In this document: positions 23,732-31,824 of the stretch, in pieces
How positions within the stretch are numbered: position 1 is the first letter of the stretch
How the letters are laid out: each line of letters starts with the position of its first letter
NCBI GenBank assembly: GCA_023512105.1
Contig: JAIMAE010000017.1
Span: 1-33,955, forward strand
Length of the DNA stretch: 33,955 nucleotides
From: Bacillota bacterium
GTDB taxonomy: Bacteria > Bacillota > Sulfobacillia > Sulfobacillales > Sulfobacillaceae
Direction: 5' to 3'
Program-made: the position numbers and the translations under genes
Notes under the pieces: generated by a model
Told to the model about the DNA's origin: nothing
What the model saw: the letters and a program-made list of their open reading frames with translations, nothing else
Databases searched by the model: none

Positions 23732-24645
23732 GTCAGCTTCACCGTCGCTTCCGCCCCCGCTCGCCCCCGCAACCATTCGGCTGGACGCATCCACCGCCTG
23801 CCCGCCGGTTGCACCTGGGCGATTCGCAGGCTGCCCACGCCGCAGCCTACGATCCAGTCTTCCCCGCTCAGGCGCGCCTCACCGACCGGCAGCGAGACCG
23901 CCTCGGCGCGGGCTCCGGCCAATTTCAGCCGCTGGTCGCCCCAAAAGGCGTAGGCGCCAGGCTCGGGGGAGACGGCGCGAATTCGCCGCGCCTCCTCCTC
24001 GGCCGCGCCCTCCCAGCGGACGCGTCCCATCTCGGGAGGAAATTTGGGGGCATAGGTGGCGTCCTCCTCCGCTTGCGGGCGCACCGGCAACGTCGGGTCG
24101 CACAGCCGCGGCCAAAAGGCGCGGATCAGCTCAGCCGCCTCCTCCGCCAAGGCCGCAGTCAACTGCCCACAGTCCCACTCGGGTGCTATCGCCAAGGGAC
24201 GGCTGGCCACGATCGGGCCGGTGTCCACCCCCTCGGCCATCTTCATCAAGGTGACGCCGGTCACCGAATCACCGGCCCACAGCGCCCACCCCACCGGGTT
24301 GGGGCCCCGCCAGCGCGGAAGCAGCGAGGCGTGTAGATTGTAGGCCCCGCAACGGGGCAGGCGGAGCAGCCACGGGGGCAGGATGCGCCCGTAGGCGGCG
24401 GTGATCAGCAGGTCCGGAGCGAAGGCTTGCCAACTGTCGGCAAAATCCGACAGTCGCTGGGGACGGTCTAAGGGCAAACCGTGGTCTTGGGCCCAGGCGC
24501 TGACCGGCGACGGCTGCAGCCGCATCCCTCGTCCCTTCGGGCGGTCAGGTTGGGAGACCGCGCGGACGGTGTTGCCTGGCAACGTCGCCAACGCCTCTAA
24601 CACCCTCCGCGCATACTCCGGGGTTCCCATGAAGAGTACCCGCAT
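23728..24645 (-). CDS. fmt: Methionyl-tRNA formyltransferase
   Basis: A 305-residue enzyme that formylates initiator Met-tRNA. The formyl-transfer residues N103, H105 and D141 lie in YNLHASLLPRWRG and GVDTGPI. The N-terminal MGTPEYARRVLEAL is the Rossmann start, and a C-terminal tRNA-binding domain is present. ATG at 24645 lies one base after the def TAA stop. Confidence 0.96.
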   Translation of the reverse strand: MRVLFMGTPEYARRVLEALATLPGNTVRAVSQPDRPKGRGMRLQPSPVSAWAQDHGLPLDRPQRLSDFADSWQAFAPDLLITAAYGRILPPWLLRLPRCGAYNLHASLLPRWRGPNPVGWALWAGDSVTGVTLMKMAEGVDTGPIVASRPLAIAPEWDCGQLTAALAEEAAELIRAFWPRLCDPTLPVRPQAEEDATYAPKFPPEMGRVRWEGAAEEEARRIRAVSPEPGAYAFWGDQRLKLAGARAEAVSLPVGEARLSGEDWIVGCGVGSLRIAQVQPAGRRWMRPAEWLRGRAGAEATVKLT

Positions 24646-24646
24646 C

Positions 24647-25126
24647 TTAATCCAAAACCACGGCTTCCCGGTCCGGGACCTCTTCCGGCGGCATGACTCG
24701 GATCGCTAAGTCGGTGAACAGTACGCCATTGAGGTGGTCAATCTCGTGTTGGAAACACCGGGCCAAAAGCCCGTCCGCCTCGATCCAGACCCGGTGGCCG
24801 CTGGGATTGAGCCCAGTGACCTGCACCGCCTCGGCCCGCTCCACCTCCCCCACCAAGCCGGGAATCGACAAACACCCTTCGAAGCCGAGGGCTTTGCCCG
24901 TCCACCACACAATTTCAGGGTTCACCAGCGCGATTAACCCGTCCCCGACGTCCGCCACGATCACCCGCTTGGCCACCCCGACCTGGGGAGCGGCCAAACC
25001 AACGCCATGGGCGGCGTACATGGCCTGCGCCATGTCCTCTATCAGCTGGCGGATCGCCCGGGTGACCTTCGGCACCGGCTTGGCCACCGTGCGCAACACC
25101 GGATGTTCGGCATGCAGGATATCCAA
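24647..25126 (-). CDS. def: Peptide deformylase
   Basis: A 159-residue metalloenzyme removing the N-formyl group from new proteins. All three motifs are intact: GVGLAAPQVG (41-50), EGCLSIP with metal ligand C85, and QHEIDH with H127, E128 and H131. The start chosen is TTG at 25126 (MDILHAEHPV), 8 bases after GAGGAG. The frame stays open upstream for 110 codons, but that part lacks family similarity and crosses the predicted promoter. It begins the def-fmt-rsmB-rlmN-prpC-prkC-rsgA operon. Confidence 0.95.
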   Translation of the reverse strand: MDILHAEHPVLRTVAKPVPKVTRAIRQLIEDMAQAMYAAHGVGLAAPQVGVAKRVIVADVGDGLIALVNPEIVWWTGKALGFEGCLSIPGLVGEVERAEAVQVTGLNPSGHRVWIEADGLLARCFQHEIDHLNGVLFTDLAIRVMPPEEVPDREAVVLD

Positions 25127-25192
25127 GGGCGCCACTCCTCTGTGCAGCCGCGGGAGGCTTGCGCCTTGCGGCCCCCTCAAATTTACGCCAAG

Positions 25193-25221
25193 AGCATAGC
25201 ATGCCGCCCCGGTGGCGTCCA
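25193..25221 (-). promoter_or_regulatory. Probable promoter of the def operon
   Basis: TGGACG (25221-25216), 17 bases, TATGCT (25198-25193) on the minus strand. The start would be near 25186, about 60 bases before the def TTG. The -35 matches four of six consensus bases. Confidence 0.45.
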
Positions 25222-25411
25222 CACCTACCCCGCCGCACCGTGGGCTGGGGCGATTCACGCCGGGTCCGGGCTGCGCTCGCGCCGAGCTTGGGATAGGAAT
25301 TTTTTCTCGACATTTCCAGTCGTCCCCTTTTCCCGGCCCAGCCGGCACCCTATCATCGAAGAGAGCACGGTGTAAAGACCGCTTTCGGGAACCCAAGAAA
25401 GGAGCATGGCG

Positions 25412-26587
25412 ATGGCCTCGCGGCGCCAGCAAGCCCTGCATCACCGCTTGATTCACCTCGCCGAGGTGGCGATGGGCGAGGACGAGTCGTCGCGCCGAGG
25501 TGCGGCCGAGGTGGAGTTGGTGGCCCTGGTCGAGCAGTGCCTGGACCGCGGTGCCGACGAGCCCATCTACCGGGCGGTCTCCGAATTGGAAAGACAGGGC
25601 CGCACTTCCGCCGCCGACTACCTGTTCGCGTGGGCCGAGACCGCCACCGAGGTGTTGAGCGGCCAGTGGCTAGGCTCGGAGGGCGAGGCGCAGCGCGGGA
25701 CGTTCAACTTGTTCTGGCTGCCGTTGGTCTTGGCCCAGGACCGGCCGCTGGCTGACGCGGCCCTCCGACCTTCGGGAGTGCGGCGCCTCCTGCAGTCGCT
25801 GCGCCGCCACCAGCTGATTGGCCCCCGGGTGGGCGCCTGGGTGTGGCCCCGCCTCTGGCGGCTCGACGAGTTGCCCGGAGGGTTGGCGGAGCGCCGACGG
25901 TGGCTGCACCGGCTGGCGGCGTTGGCAGGCGCCCAAGCTCCTGACCTGCCGGAGCTCGCTGGTGCCCCCGAGTTGCCGTCTGCCTCCGAGGGCCTCATCT
26001 CGCTGCGCTTTTTGGCCCTGATCTTGGCGGTGCGGGAGGACGACCTCGACCCTGGCCCCTTGGCCGACGACCGCTTTAGCGACACCGCCGGCGAAGCGTC
26101 GCCGCAGGAATGGCAGGCCTTCGACCGCTGGCAACAAGCGGTGGCCGGCTTCCTTCCCGGCGCGATTTCCGGGGTCAGCCTGCTCTGGGCGGCCATGCCC
26201 GCCCCCTGGGACGAGGCGATTTTGCACGGGACCGAGTTGATGAACTCGGTGTTGTTAAGTCACGCCCTGCTGGCCTTGGGCCCCGAGGCCAGACCGGTGG
26301 CGGCCCTGGCCGGGTACGGGCAGGAACCGTCGGAATGGCGCATCGGGCTGCGCGACGTCCAAGGTCAGTACACCTGGTCGTCCTGGTTTTGCCTGGAGGA
26401 GCCCCGAGTCGAAGAAGACAAAATCCGCTCGCTGTTGGCGGCCGAAGGGATTCCGGTCGCCTATACCATTTCCGCCTTTGGGCGCGACGCCCGCTGCCCC
26501 AAATGTACCGGCCCGCAGTTTCCCGACCCGATCGGAGACCCCGGCACCTTTCTTCCCTGCCTGTGCACCGAGCCGGCCTCCCCCTAG
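25412..26587 (+). CDS. Hypothetical protein with C-terminal cysteine cluster, 391 residues
   Basis: No family recognised with confidence; length and a C-terminal cysteine motif faintly recall DUF2863, which I cannot confirm. The protein appears cytosolic. The N-terminal half is helix-rich with many Leu, Arg and Trp residues, and the C-terminal half has YTWSSWFCLEEPRVEEDKI and ends with CPKC (362-365) and CLC (383-385), a possible zinc site. ATG at 25412 is 7 bases after AAAGGAG; ATG at 25406 is too close to it. A TATCAT box at 25351-25356 could be its -10. It is the only plus-strand gene in this stretch and interrupts the usual priA-def adjacency. Confidence 0.75.
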   Translation: MASRRQQALHHRLIHLAEVAMGEDESSRRGAAEVELVALVEQCLDRGADEPIYRAVSELERQGRTSAADYLFAWAETATEVLSGQWLGSEGEAQRGTFNLFWLPLVLAQDRPLADAALRPSGVRRLLQSLRRHQLIGPRVGAWVWPRLWRLDELPGGLAERRRWLHRLAALAGAQAPDLPELAGAPELPSASEGLISLRFLALILAVREDDLDPGPLADDRFSDTAGEASPQEWQAFDRWQQAVAGFLPGAISGVSLLWAAMPAPWDEAILHGTELMNSVLLSHALLALGPEARPVAALAGYGQEPSEWRIGLRDVQGQYTWSSWFCLEEPRVEEDKIRSLLAAEGIPVAYTISAFGRDARCPKCTGPQFPDPIGDPGTFLPCLCTEPASP

Positions 26588-26597
26588 CCAGTCGAGA

Positions 26598-28748
26598 TCA
26601 CAGCATAAAGTAGGGGTCCACGGTCACGGTCAGTGGGCCCAGGCGGTCTGCCACCTCGGCCAGGGACGGATTGACCCGCTGGAGGTCATCGGCTTTGACC
26701 AGGATGTGAAAGCGCCACCAGTTGCGCATGCGGGCGATCGGGGCGGGAGCTGGACCCAGCACCTCGGCGCCCTGGTCCAGCAAGCGCTCGCGCACGGCCG
26801 CGGCGACCGCCTCCGCCTTGCTCCGAGCTGCCTCCGGGTACTCCCCGCGCACCTCCAGCAGCCACAGGTGGCGGTAGGGCGGGTAGCCGGCGCTTTCCCG
26901 AAACGCCAACTCCTCTTCGATCATGACCTCAAAGTTTTGTTGCGCGGCGCTGGTGATGGCGTAATGCTCGGGGTTGTAGGTCTGTATCACCACCCGCCCC
27001 GGGATCTCGCCGCGACCGGCCCGCCCCGAGGCTTGAACCAGCAGCTGAAAGGTCCGCTCGCCGGACCGAAAATCGGGAAGGTTCAAGGCCACGTCGGCCG
27101 CGATCACTCCCACCACCGTCACCCGCGGCCAGTCCATGCCCTTGGCAATCATCTGGGTACCCACCAAGATGTCGACTTGCCCGGCCAGCATCTGCCGGTA
27201 CAGGCGCTCTTGGCTGCCGCGTCCACTCATGGCATCTCGGTCGGCTCGGGCCACCCGGGCGGCCGGCCAGCGCTGGCGAACCTCCTCCACCACCCGCTCG
27301 GTGCCCGCCCCAAAGTAGCGAATCCTGCGGCTGCCGCAGGCTGGGCAGCGCTCGGGCACCGCCGCTTCGTGAAAGCAGTAGTGGCAGTGGACCCTCTGGT
27401 CCTGGGCGTGGAAGGTCAAGCTGACGGCGCAACTGGGACATTTGAGGGCCTCGCCACAGTCGCGACAGATCACAAAGGTGGCGTAGCCGCGCCGGTTGAG
27501 CAAGAGAATCACCTGCTCTCGGCGCTGCAGCGCCTGGTCGACCACCTCTTGCAGGCGACGGCTGAAGATGGTGCGATTGCCGGCCCGAAGCTCCTCGCGC
27601 AGGTCGACCACCTCCACCGCGGGCAGCGGCCGCTCCGCCACCCGTTCCGGCAGCCGGCACCAACCGATGTGCCCGCGGCGGGCTCGCCAGGCCGTCTCCA
27701 CGTCGGGGGTGGCGCTACCCAACACCACGGTGGCCCCTTCCAGGCGGGCCCGGGCCTCGGCCACTTCCCGGGCGTGATAACGCGGGTGTTCCTCTTGCTT
27801 GTAGGTCGCCTCGTGCTCTTCGTCTAAGATGATCAAGTCCAGGCGAGGAAAGGGTACGAACACGGCGGAGCGAGCGCCCACCAACACGCCGATCTGGCCA
27901 AGCCGGGCCCGGTGCCAGGTCTTGGCCCGCTCGCGGTCGCCCAGCCCGGAATGCCAAACCCCGACCGCCTCGCCGAAGCGACGTTGGAAGCGTTCCACCG
28001 TCTGCGGGGTCAGCGCGATCTCGGGGACCAAGACCAAGGCCTGGCGCCCGGCCCGCAGGCGGTCGGCGATGAGCTCCAGGTAGACTTCGGTCTTGCCGGA
28101 ACCGGTGACCCCCTCCAACAGCCAGGTTCGCTCGCCTCCCCCGGCGATCGCCTGGTAGGCCGCCTGCTGCCAGCGGTTGAGGGGCAATCCCGGATGAACC
28201 GGGTAGGTGGTCGGCGTCTCCCGCCGCTGGGCGATTAACGTCCCTGCACGGGTCATCTGGCGCAACAACGGTCCGGCATCGGGAAATTGGGCCCGCAGCA
28301 CCTCTGGAGTCACCACTCCCTGGGAGGCCACCCACGCCCAGATCGCCTGTTGGCGCCGAGCCCGCGCCGAGGGGGGCGAGCCGGCGGCGATCCACGCCAA
28401 CTCCGCTTCGGGAGAGCCGCCGCTCCGCACCGCCTGGGGGACCATGGCCCGCAAGACTTGTCCGAGATACGCCAAGTAGCGCCCCTGAATCCAAAAGGCC
28501 AACTCAATCAAGGCCGGGGTGAGGAGCGGGTAGGGGTCCAGCACCTCCAACACCGCCTTGACCTGGGCCGGGTCGCGCACGCTGGCGGTGGACTGACGCA
28601 TCACGTACCCCTCGACCGCGCTCGACCCCAACGGGACCTTGACCCGGTAGCCTAGCAAATCGCCTTCCAGGGCCTCGGGTACGCGATAGGTCCACAGCCG
28701 ATTGAGAGGACCGACCGCGCGATCGAGGGCCACCTCGACCCAACTCAC
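26598..28748 (-). CDS. priA: Primosomal replication restart helicase PriA
   Basis: A 716-residue helicase that reloads the replisome at repaired forks. An N-terminal 3'-DNA-binding domain (WVEVALDRAVGPLNRLWTYR) precedes Walker A GVTGSGKT (213-220), DEEH (309-312) and the family insert TYKQEEHPRYHAREVA. Eight cysteines at about 427, 430, 436, 439, 454, 457, 467 and 470 bind two zinc ions. The start is GTG at 28748, 7 bases after GGGGTGA and 7 bases past the coaBC stop. A longer frame upstream overlaps coaBC and is rejected. Confidence 0.95.
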   Translation of the reverse strand: MSWVEVALDRAVGPLNRLWTYRVPEALEGDLLGYRVKVPLGSSAVEGYVMRQSTASVRDPAQVKAVLEVLDPYPLLTPALIELAFWIQGRYLAYLGQVLRAMVPQAVRSGGSPEAELAWIAAGSPPSARARRQQAIWAWVASQGVVTPEVLRAQFPDAGPLLRQMTRAGTLIAQRRETPTTYPVHPGLPLNRWQQAAYQAIAGGGERTWLLEGVTGSGKTEVYLELIADRLRAGRQALVLVPEIALTPQTVERFQRRFGEAVGVWHSGLGDRERAKTWHRARLGQIGVLVGARSAVFVPFPRLDLIILDEEHEATYKQEEHPRYHAREVAEARARLEGATVVLGSATPDVETAWRARRGHIGWCRLPERVAERPLPAVEVVDLREELRAGNRTIFSRRLQEVVDQALQRREQVILLLNRRGYATFVICRDCGEALKCPSCAVSLTFHAQDQRVHCHYCFHEAAVPERCPACGSRRIRYFGAGTERVVEEVRQRWPAARVARADRDAMSGRGSQERLYRQMLAGQVDILVGTQMIAKGMDWPRVTVVGVIAADVALNLPDFRSGERTFQLLVQASGRAGRGEIPGRVVIQTYNPEHYAITSAAQQNFEVMIEEELAFRESAGYPPYRHLWLLEVRGEYPEAARSKAEAVAAAVRERLLDQGAEVLGPAPAPIARMRNWWRFHILVKADDLQRVNPSLAEVADRLGPLTVTVDPYFML

Positions 28749-28755
28749 CGGACGC

Positions 28756-29970
28756 TCACCCCAGTTTCGGTTCCTGACGCTTAGCGGCCAAACGCGCCGC
28801 CACCCGGTCGAGCAGGATTTGCGCCACCGTCCGCTTGTCGCCGACCAACCGCTCCGGCGGCCGGTCCACCTCCACCCACAGCGCCTCGTAGGCGCCATCC
28901 CCAAACCCCCGGCCAGAGCCCACTCGGTTGGCCACCACCGCGTCCAGCCCTTTCTCCCGCAGCTTGCGGCGGGCCGAGGCCTCAAGGTCGTCGGTCTCAG
29001 CGGCAAACCCGACCCGGACCGCGCCTGGGCCGAGCCTGCGGCTGATCTCGGCCAGCACGTCCGGATTGGGCACCATCTGCCACTCCAGGCCGAGATCCCC
29101 CTTGTGTCCTTTGCCAGGTAGCGGCTGGGCGGGCCGGAAGTCGGAGACGGCGGCGGCGGCCACCACCACGTCTACCGCGGGCTGACCGTCGAGCCGTTCC
29201 AGGCACCGCTCAAGCATCTCGCGGGCGCTCACCACCGGCCAGGCAGCCAGACGAGGCAGAGCGGGCACCGCCACCCGGGGGCCGTGTACCAAGTCCACTG
29301 CGGCGCCGCGATGGACCGCTTGACGGGCGATTTCCACCCCCATCACCCCGGTCGAGGGGTTGGTCAAGATCCGCACCGGGTCAAAATGCTCCCACGTCGG
29401 TCCGGCGGTGACCAAAAAATGCACGCCCTCGAGGTCCTTGGGAGCCAGGACGCCCTCTAACACCTCCAGGATCGCCTCGGGTTCGGCCATTCGCCCAAGC
29501 CCCACCCGCCCGGAGGCCATGCGCCCATAGGTGGGGCCGACCCAGTGCACCCCGTCGGCGGTCATCGCCGCCACCGCCCGGCGCACCGCGGGATGCTGCC
29601 ACATCTCGGGCTCCATCGCCGGCGCCACCACCCGCGGGCCAGAGAAGCCCAGGTAGACCAACCCCAACATGTCGTGGGCCACCCCCGCCGCCAACCGGGC
29701 CAACAGCTCCCCAGGCGCCGGCGCCAAGACCAACGCCTCCGCCCAATGGGCCAGGGCGACATGGCCGATCGGTCCCACGTCGGTCGGGTCTTCGGCGGTG
29801 ACGGTCACCGCGTGGCCACTTAACGCGTGAAACGTCAAAGGGGCCACGAAACGGGTGGCGGCCTCGGTCATCACCACCTGCACTTCGTGGCCCTTTTGCA
29901 CCAACTGGCTGACCAGATGGCACGTCTTATAGGCGGCGATTCCGCCTCCGACTCCCACAACGATGCGCAC
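28756..29970 (-). CDS. coaBC: CoaBC: phosphopantothenoylcysteine decarboxylase/synthetase with altered CoaC site
   Basis: A 404-residue bifunctional coenzyme A enzyme. The C-terminal CoaB half looks intact: VTAGPTWEHFDPVR, TNPSTGVMG (N204) and AAAVSDFRP. The N-terminal CoaC flavin half keeps GGGIAAYK and H70 (GHVALAHWAEA), but three diagnostic positions differ from the family: the Asn of the PASAN/PATAN motif is E88 (APAPGELL), the Asn of PAMNxxMW is E120 (PAMEPEMW), and the catalytic Cys of the ACGxxGxGRM clamp is S153 (MASGRVGLGRM). The Ser codon is TCC at 29514-29512, one base from TGC. The CoaC step may therefore be impaired or altered. ATG at 29970; rpoZ ends 2 bases upstream. Confidence 0.9.
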   Translation of the reverse strand: MRIVVGVGGGIAAYKTCHLVSQLVQKGHEVQVVMTEAATRFVAPLTFHALSGHAVTVTAEDPTDVGPIGHVALAHWAEALVLAPAPGELLARLAAGVAHDMLGLVYLGFSGPRVVAPAMEPEMWQHPAVRRAVAAMTADGVHWVGPTYGRMASGRVGLGRMAEPEAILEVLEGVLAPKDLEGVHFLVTAGPTWEHFDPVRILTNPSTGVMGVEIARQAVHRGAAVDLVHGPRVAVPALPRLAAWPVVSAREMLERCLERLDGQPAVDVVVAAAAVSDFRPAQPLPGKGHKGDLGLEWQMVPNPDVLAEISRRLGPGAVRVGFAAETDDLEASARRKLREKGLDAVVANRVGSGRGFGDGAYEALWVEVDRPPERLVGDKRTVAQILLDRVAARLAAKRQEPKLG

Positions 29971-29972
29971 GA

Positions 29973-30182
29973 TTACTTAATGCCAACCGGAGGAATCTCT
30001 ACCACCAGCTTGTGGTTGCGGATCTCTTCCAACGCGATGGTCACCGGCTTGGAGGCATGGGGTTCCAGCAAGGGCGGTTCGCCATCCATCAAGGCACGGC
30101 CTCGTTTGGCGGCCGCCGCCACCAAGGCGTACTTGCTCTGTTGCCGTTCGGCGAGTTCGTGCAAGGTCAGTCGACGGCTCAT
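29973..30182 (-). CDS. rpoZ: RNA polymerase omega subunit
   Basis: A 69-residue omega subunit that helps assemble the beta' subunit. The segment [16 protein letters not shown] is the conserved core, and [10 protein letters not shown] is the following helix. ATG at 30182 overlaps the remA stop as ATGA. In Bacillus gmk lies between remA and rpoZ; here it is absent. Confidence 0.94.
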   Translation of the reverse strand: MSRRLTLHELAERQQSKYALVAAAAKRGRALMDGEPPLLEPHASKPVTIALEEIRNHKLVVEIPPVGIK

Positions 30183-30463
30183 TGGCTTTCCTCCTCGTCC
30201 TCCTCGCTGCTGGCCGCCGCCTCGCGACTGGCCAAACGATTGGCCACCGTCTCCGGCTGCACCGCGGACAGGATCACGTGGTCGCTATCGGTCACGATCA
30301 CGGCGCGGGTGCGCCGCCCGTAGGTGGCGTCGATCAGCATCCCCCGGTCCCGCGCTTCCGTGATGATCCGTTTGATCGGCGCCGAATCGGGGGAGATAAT
30401 GGCCACGATCCGATTGGCGGAGACGATGTTGCCAAATCCAATATTCACCAATTTAATGTCCAA
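30179..30463 (-). CDS. remA: RemA-like extracellular matrix regulator (DUF370)
   Basis: A 94-residue DNA-binding protein. The body from [20 protein letters not shown] through [27 protein letters not shown] and [16 protein letters not shown] is nearly identical to Bacillus RemA, which activates biofilm matrix genes. An acidic tail ([10 protein letters not shown]) is added. The start is TTG at 30463, 7 bases after AGGAGG, which places the family N-terminus correctly; longer frames lack similarity. It is the first gene of the remA-rpoZ-coaBC-priA operon. Confidence 0.95.
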   Translation of the reverse strand: MDIKLVNIGFGNIVSANRIVAIISPDSAPIKRIITEARDRGMLIDATYGRRTRAVIVTDSDHVILSAVQPETVANRLASREAAASSEEDEEESQ

Positions 30464-30560
30464 CGCCCGACCTCCTACGCACCGACACGGCGAAGCAATC
30501 GAAAAGATCTTGCGATCGCTCCCGATTTCCCGCGTTCTCACCGTTTTTCGCTCTTGACAT

Positions 30561-30589
30561 ATCATAGGTTACCGTCCTGGGGCTGTCAA
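30561..30589 (-). promoter_or_regulatory. Near-consensus sigma-A promoter of the remA operon
   Basis: TTGACA (30589-30584), a 17-base spacer and TATGAT (30566-30561). This is the strongest promoter in the window. A second TTGACA faces the other way at 30554-30559, forming an inverted repeat with it, but no -10 fits that copy on the plus strand. Confidence 0.8.
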
Positions 30590-30668
30590 CCAACCCCCGC
30601 TTGGGGGCAGGCGCTGAAGAGCCATCGCCTCGGCGCTGAGGGTTGCCACCCCGCGGATCCCTGTCCCA

Positions 30669-30677
30669 TGGTATACT
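30669..30677 (+). promoter_or_regulatory. Extended -10 promoter upstream of the DedA-family gene
   Basis: TGGTATACT gives a TG-n-TATACT extended -10 about 50 bases before the GTG start. No -35 is seen at normal spacing, which extended -10 promoters can tolerate. Confidence 0.45.
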
Positions 30678-30726
30678 GAAACCACCGGGTTGCGGAGGCC
30701 ATGGGCGTCAAGAGAGGAGGCCAACC

Positions 30727-31347
30727 GTGATCGAAGCGATACAGCTGGTGGCCGGGTGGCTTTCTCACGCCGGGTATTTCGCGGTGTTTTTGGTCTTGCT
30801 GGCTGAAAGCCTCGGCATTCCCGCTCCCTCGGAGTTGGTCTTGCTGTTCTCCGGCTACTTGGTCTGGCAGGGGCGGTTCTTTTACCCTTGGGTGATCTTA
30901 GTCGGGGCGATCGGCAGCACGGTGGGGGCCATGGTGGCCTATCAACTGGCCCTCAAAGGCGGTCGTCCGCTGCTCTTAGGTCCCTTGCGCTGGATCTTTC
31001 GCCGCCCCGAACAACTGGAGGTTTGGGAGCGGTACTTCCTCGACCGAGGCCATCGGGTGGTCTTGATTGGGCGGCTGATCTCCGGAGTCCGCATGGTCAT
31101 CTCCTACCCGGCGGGGCTGTTTGAAATGCCCTGGTGGCGGTTTGTCGGCTATACCTTTCTCGGCTCGGTGGGCTGGCCGCTTTTGGCGGTGACCGCCGGA
31201 TATCTGGCCGGTCCCCACGTGGTCGCCGCCGCCCGGGCCCTGTCCCACCTGGAAGCACCTGCCCTGGTGGGGCTGGCCATGGCGCTGGCCGCGCTGTTCG
31301 TGCTCGACCGTCATCGTCGGGCCCGCCGGCAGCGTGTAGAACCATAG
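30727..31347 (+). CDS. DedA-family membrane protein
   Basis: A 206-residue integral membrane protein of the DedA/SNARE-associated (VTT) family, likely a lipid flippase: members recycle undecaprenyl phosphate or phosphatidylethanolamine. Signatures: AESLGIPAPSELVLLFSGYLV with the E and P of the first re-entrant loop, and RLISGVRMVISYPAGLFEMPWWRF with the conserved arginines and glycine. Four to five hydrophobic segments are visible. The start is GTG at 30727, 7 bases after GAGGAGG. The lipocalin-like gene follows after 33 bases. Confidence 0.9.
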   Translation: MIEAIQLVAGWLSHAGYFAVFLVLLAESLGIPAPSELVLLFSGYLVWQGRFFYPWVILVGAIGSTVGAMVAYQLALKGGRPLLLGPLRWIFRRPEQLEVWERYFLDRGHRVVLIGRLISGVRMVISYPAGLFEMPWWRFVGYTFLGSVGWPLLAVTAGYLAGPHVVAAARALSHLEAPALVGLAMALAALFVLDRHRRARRQRVEP

Positions 31348-31380
31348 GACAAGGAACCGTCTGATAAGGGGGTCGTCGAC

Positions 31381-31824
31381 TTGACCATCCCGCCCTCCGC
31401 GTTGGTCGGCAGTTGGAGACTGGAGAGCTTTCACATTGTGGCCGAGGACGGAGCCGTTTACCACCCTATGGGAGAGCAACCCCAGGGGTATATCACCTAC
31501 GGGGCCGACGGCTACATGCAGGTCAACATCCAAACCGCTGGACGGCAGCGGTTTCTAACCGACGACTTTTTGGACCCCAAGCCGGCCGATCTCGCCGCGG
31601 CGATGCGCTACATCGCCTACGCCGGCTCTTACCGCATCGAACACGACCGCATCGTGCACCAGATTGAAGTCTCGTTTTTCCCCAACTGGATCGGCGTCGA
31701 GCAAGTGCGCTACGCCAGTCTGGAAGGCGACCTGTTGAGCTTGTCCACCCCCCCGCTGACCTATCGCGGGCGGCCAGGGCGCGCCGCCTTGCGATGGAGA
31801 CGGGTCGCCCCGTCCCTACCGTAG
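31381..31824 (+). CDS. Lipocalin-like domain protein
   Basis: A 147-residue beta-rich protein. ALVGSWRLESFHIVAEDG and GYITYGADGYMQVNI are the two halves of the lipocalin-like (Lipocalin_5 type) pattern, a barrel thought to bind small hydrophobic molecules. No signal peptide, so it is probably cytosolic. The start is TTG at 31381, 8 bases after AAGGGGG. Its 3' end overlaps the convergent dapF by 9 bases. Confidence 0.8.
   Translation: MTIPPSALVGSWRLESFHIVAEDGAVYHPMGEQPQGYITYGADGYMQVNIQTAGRQRFLTDDFLDPKPADLAAAMRYIAYAGSYRIEHDRIVHQIEVSFFPNWIGVEQVRYASLEGDLLSLSTPPLTYRGRPGRAALRWRRVAPSLP

Noticed and set aside
25127-25456. 110-codon upstream extension of def
   Set aside because: No family similarity, and it crosses the likely promoter and the start of the divergent gene.
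26478-27827. 449-codon plus-strand open frame opposite priA
   Set aside because: It overlaps a certain priA on the other strand and its translation is His/Gly/Pro-rich with no recognisable domain.
30594-30607. CCCCC-GCTT-GGGGG hairpin as a terminator
   Set aside because: It lies upstream of the remA promoter, between divergent genes, where no transcript needs to end, and has no T run.
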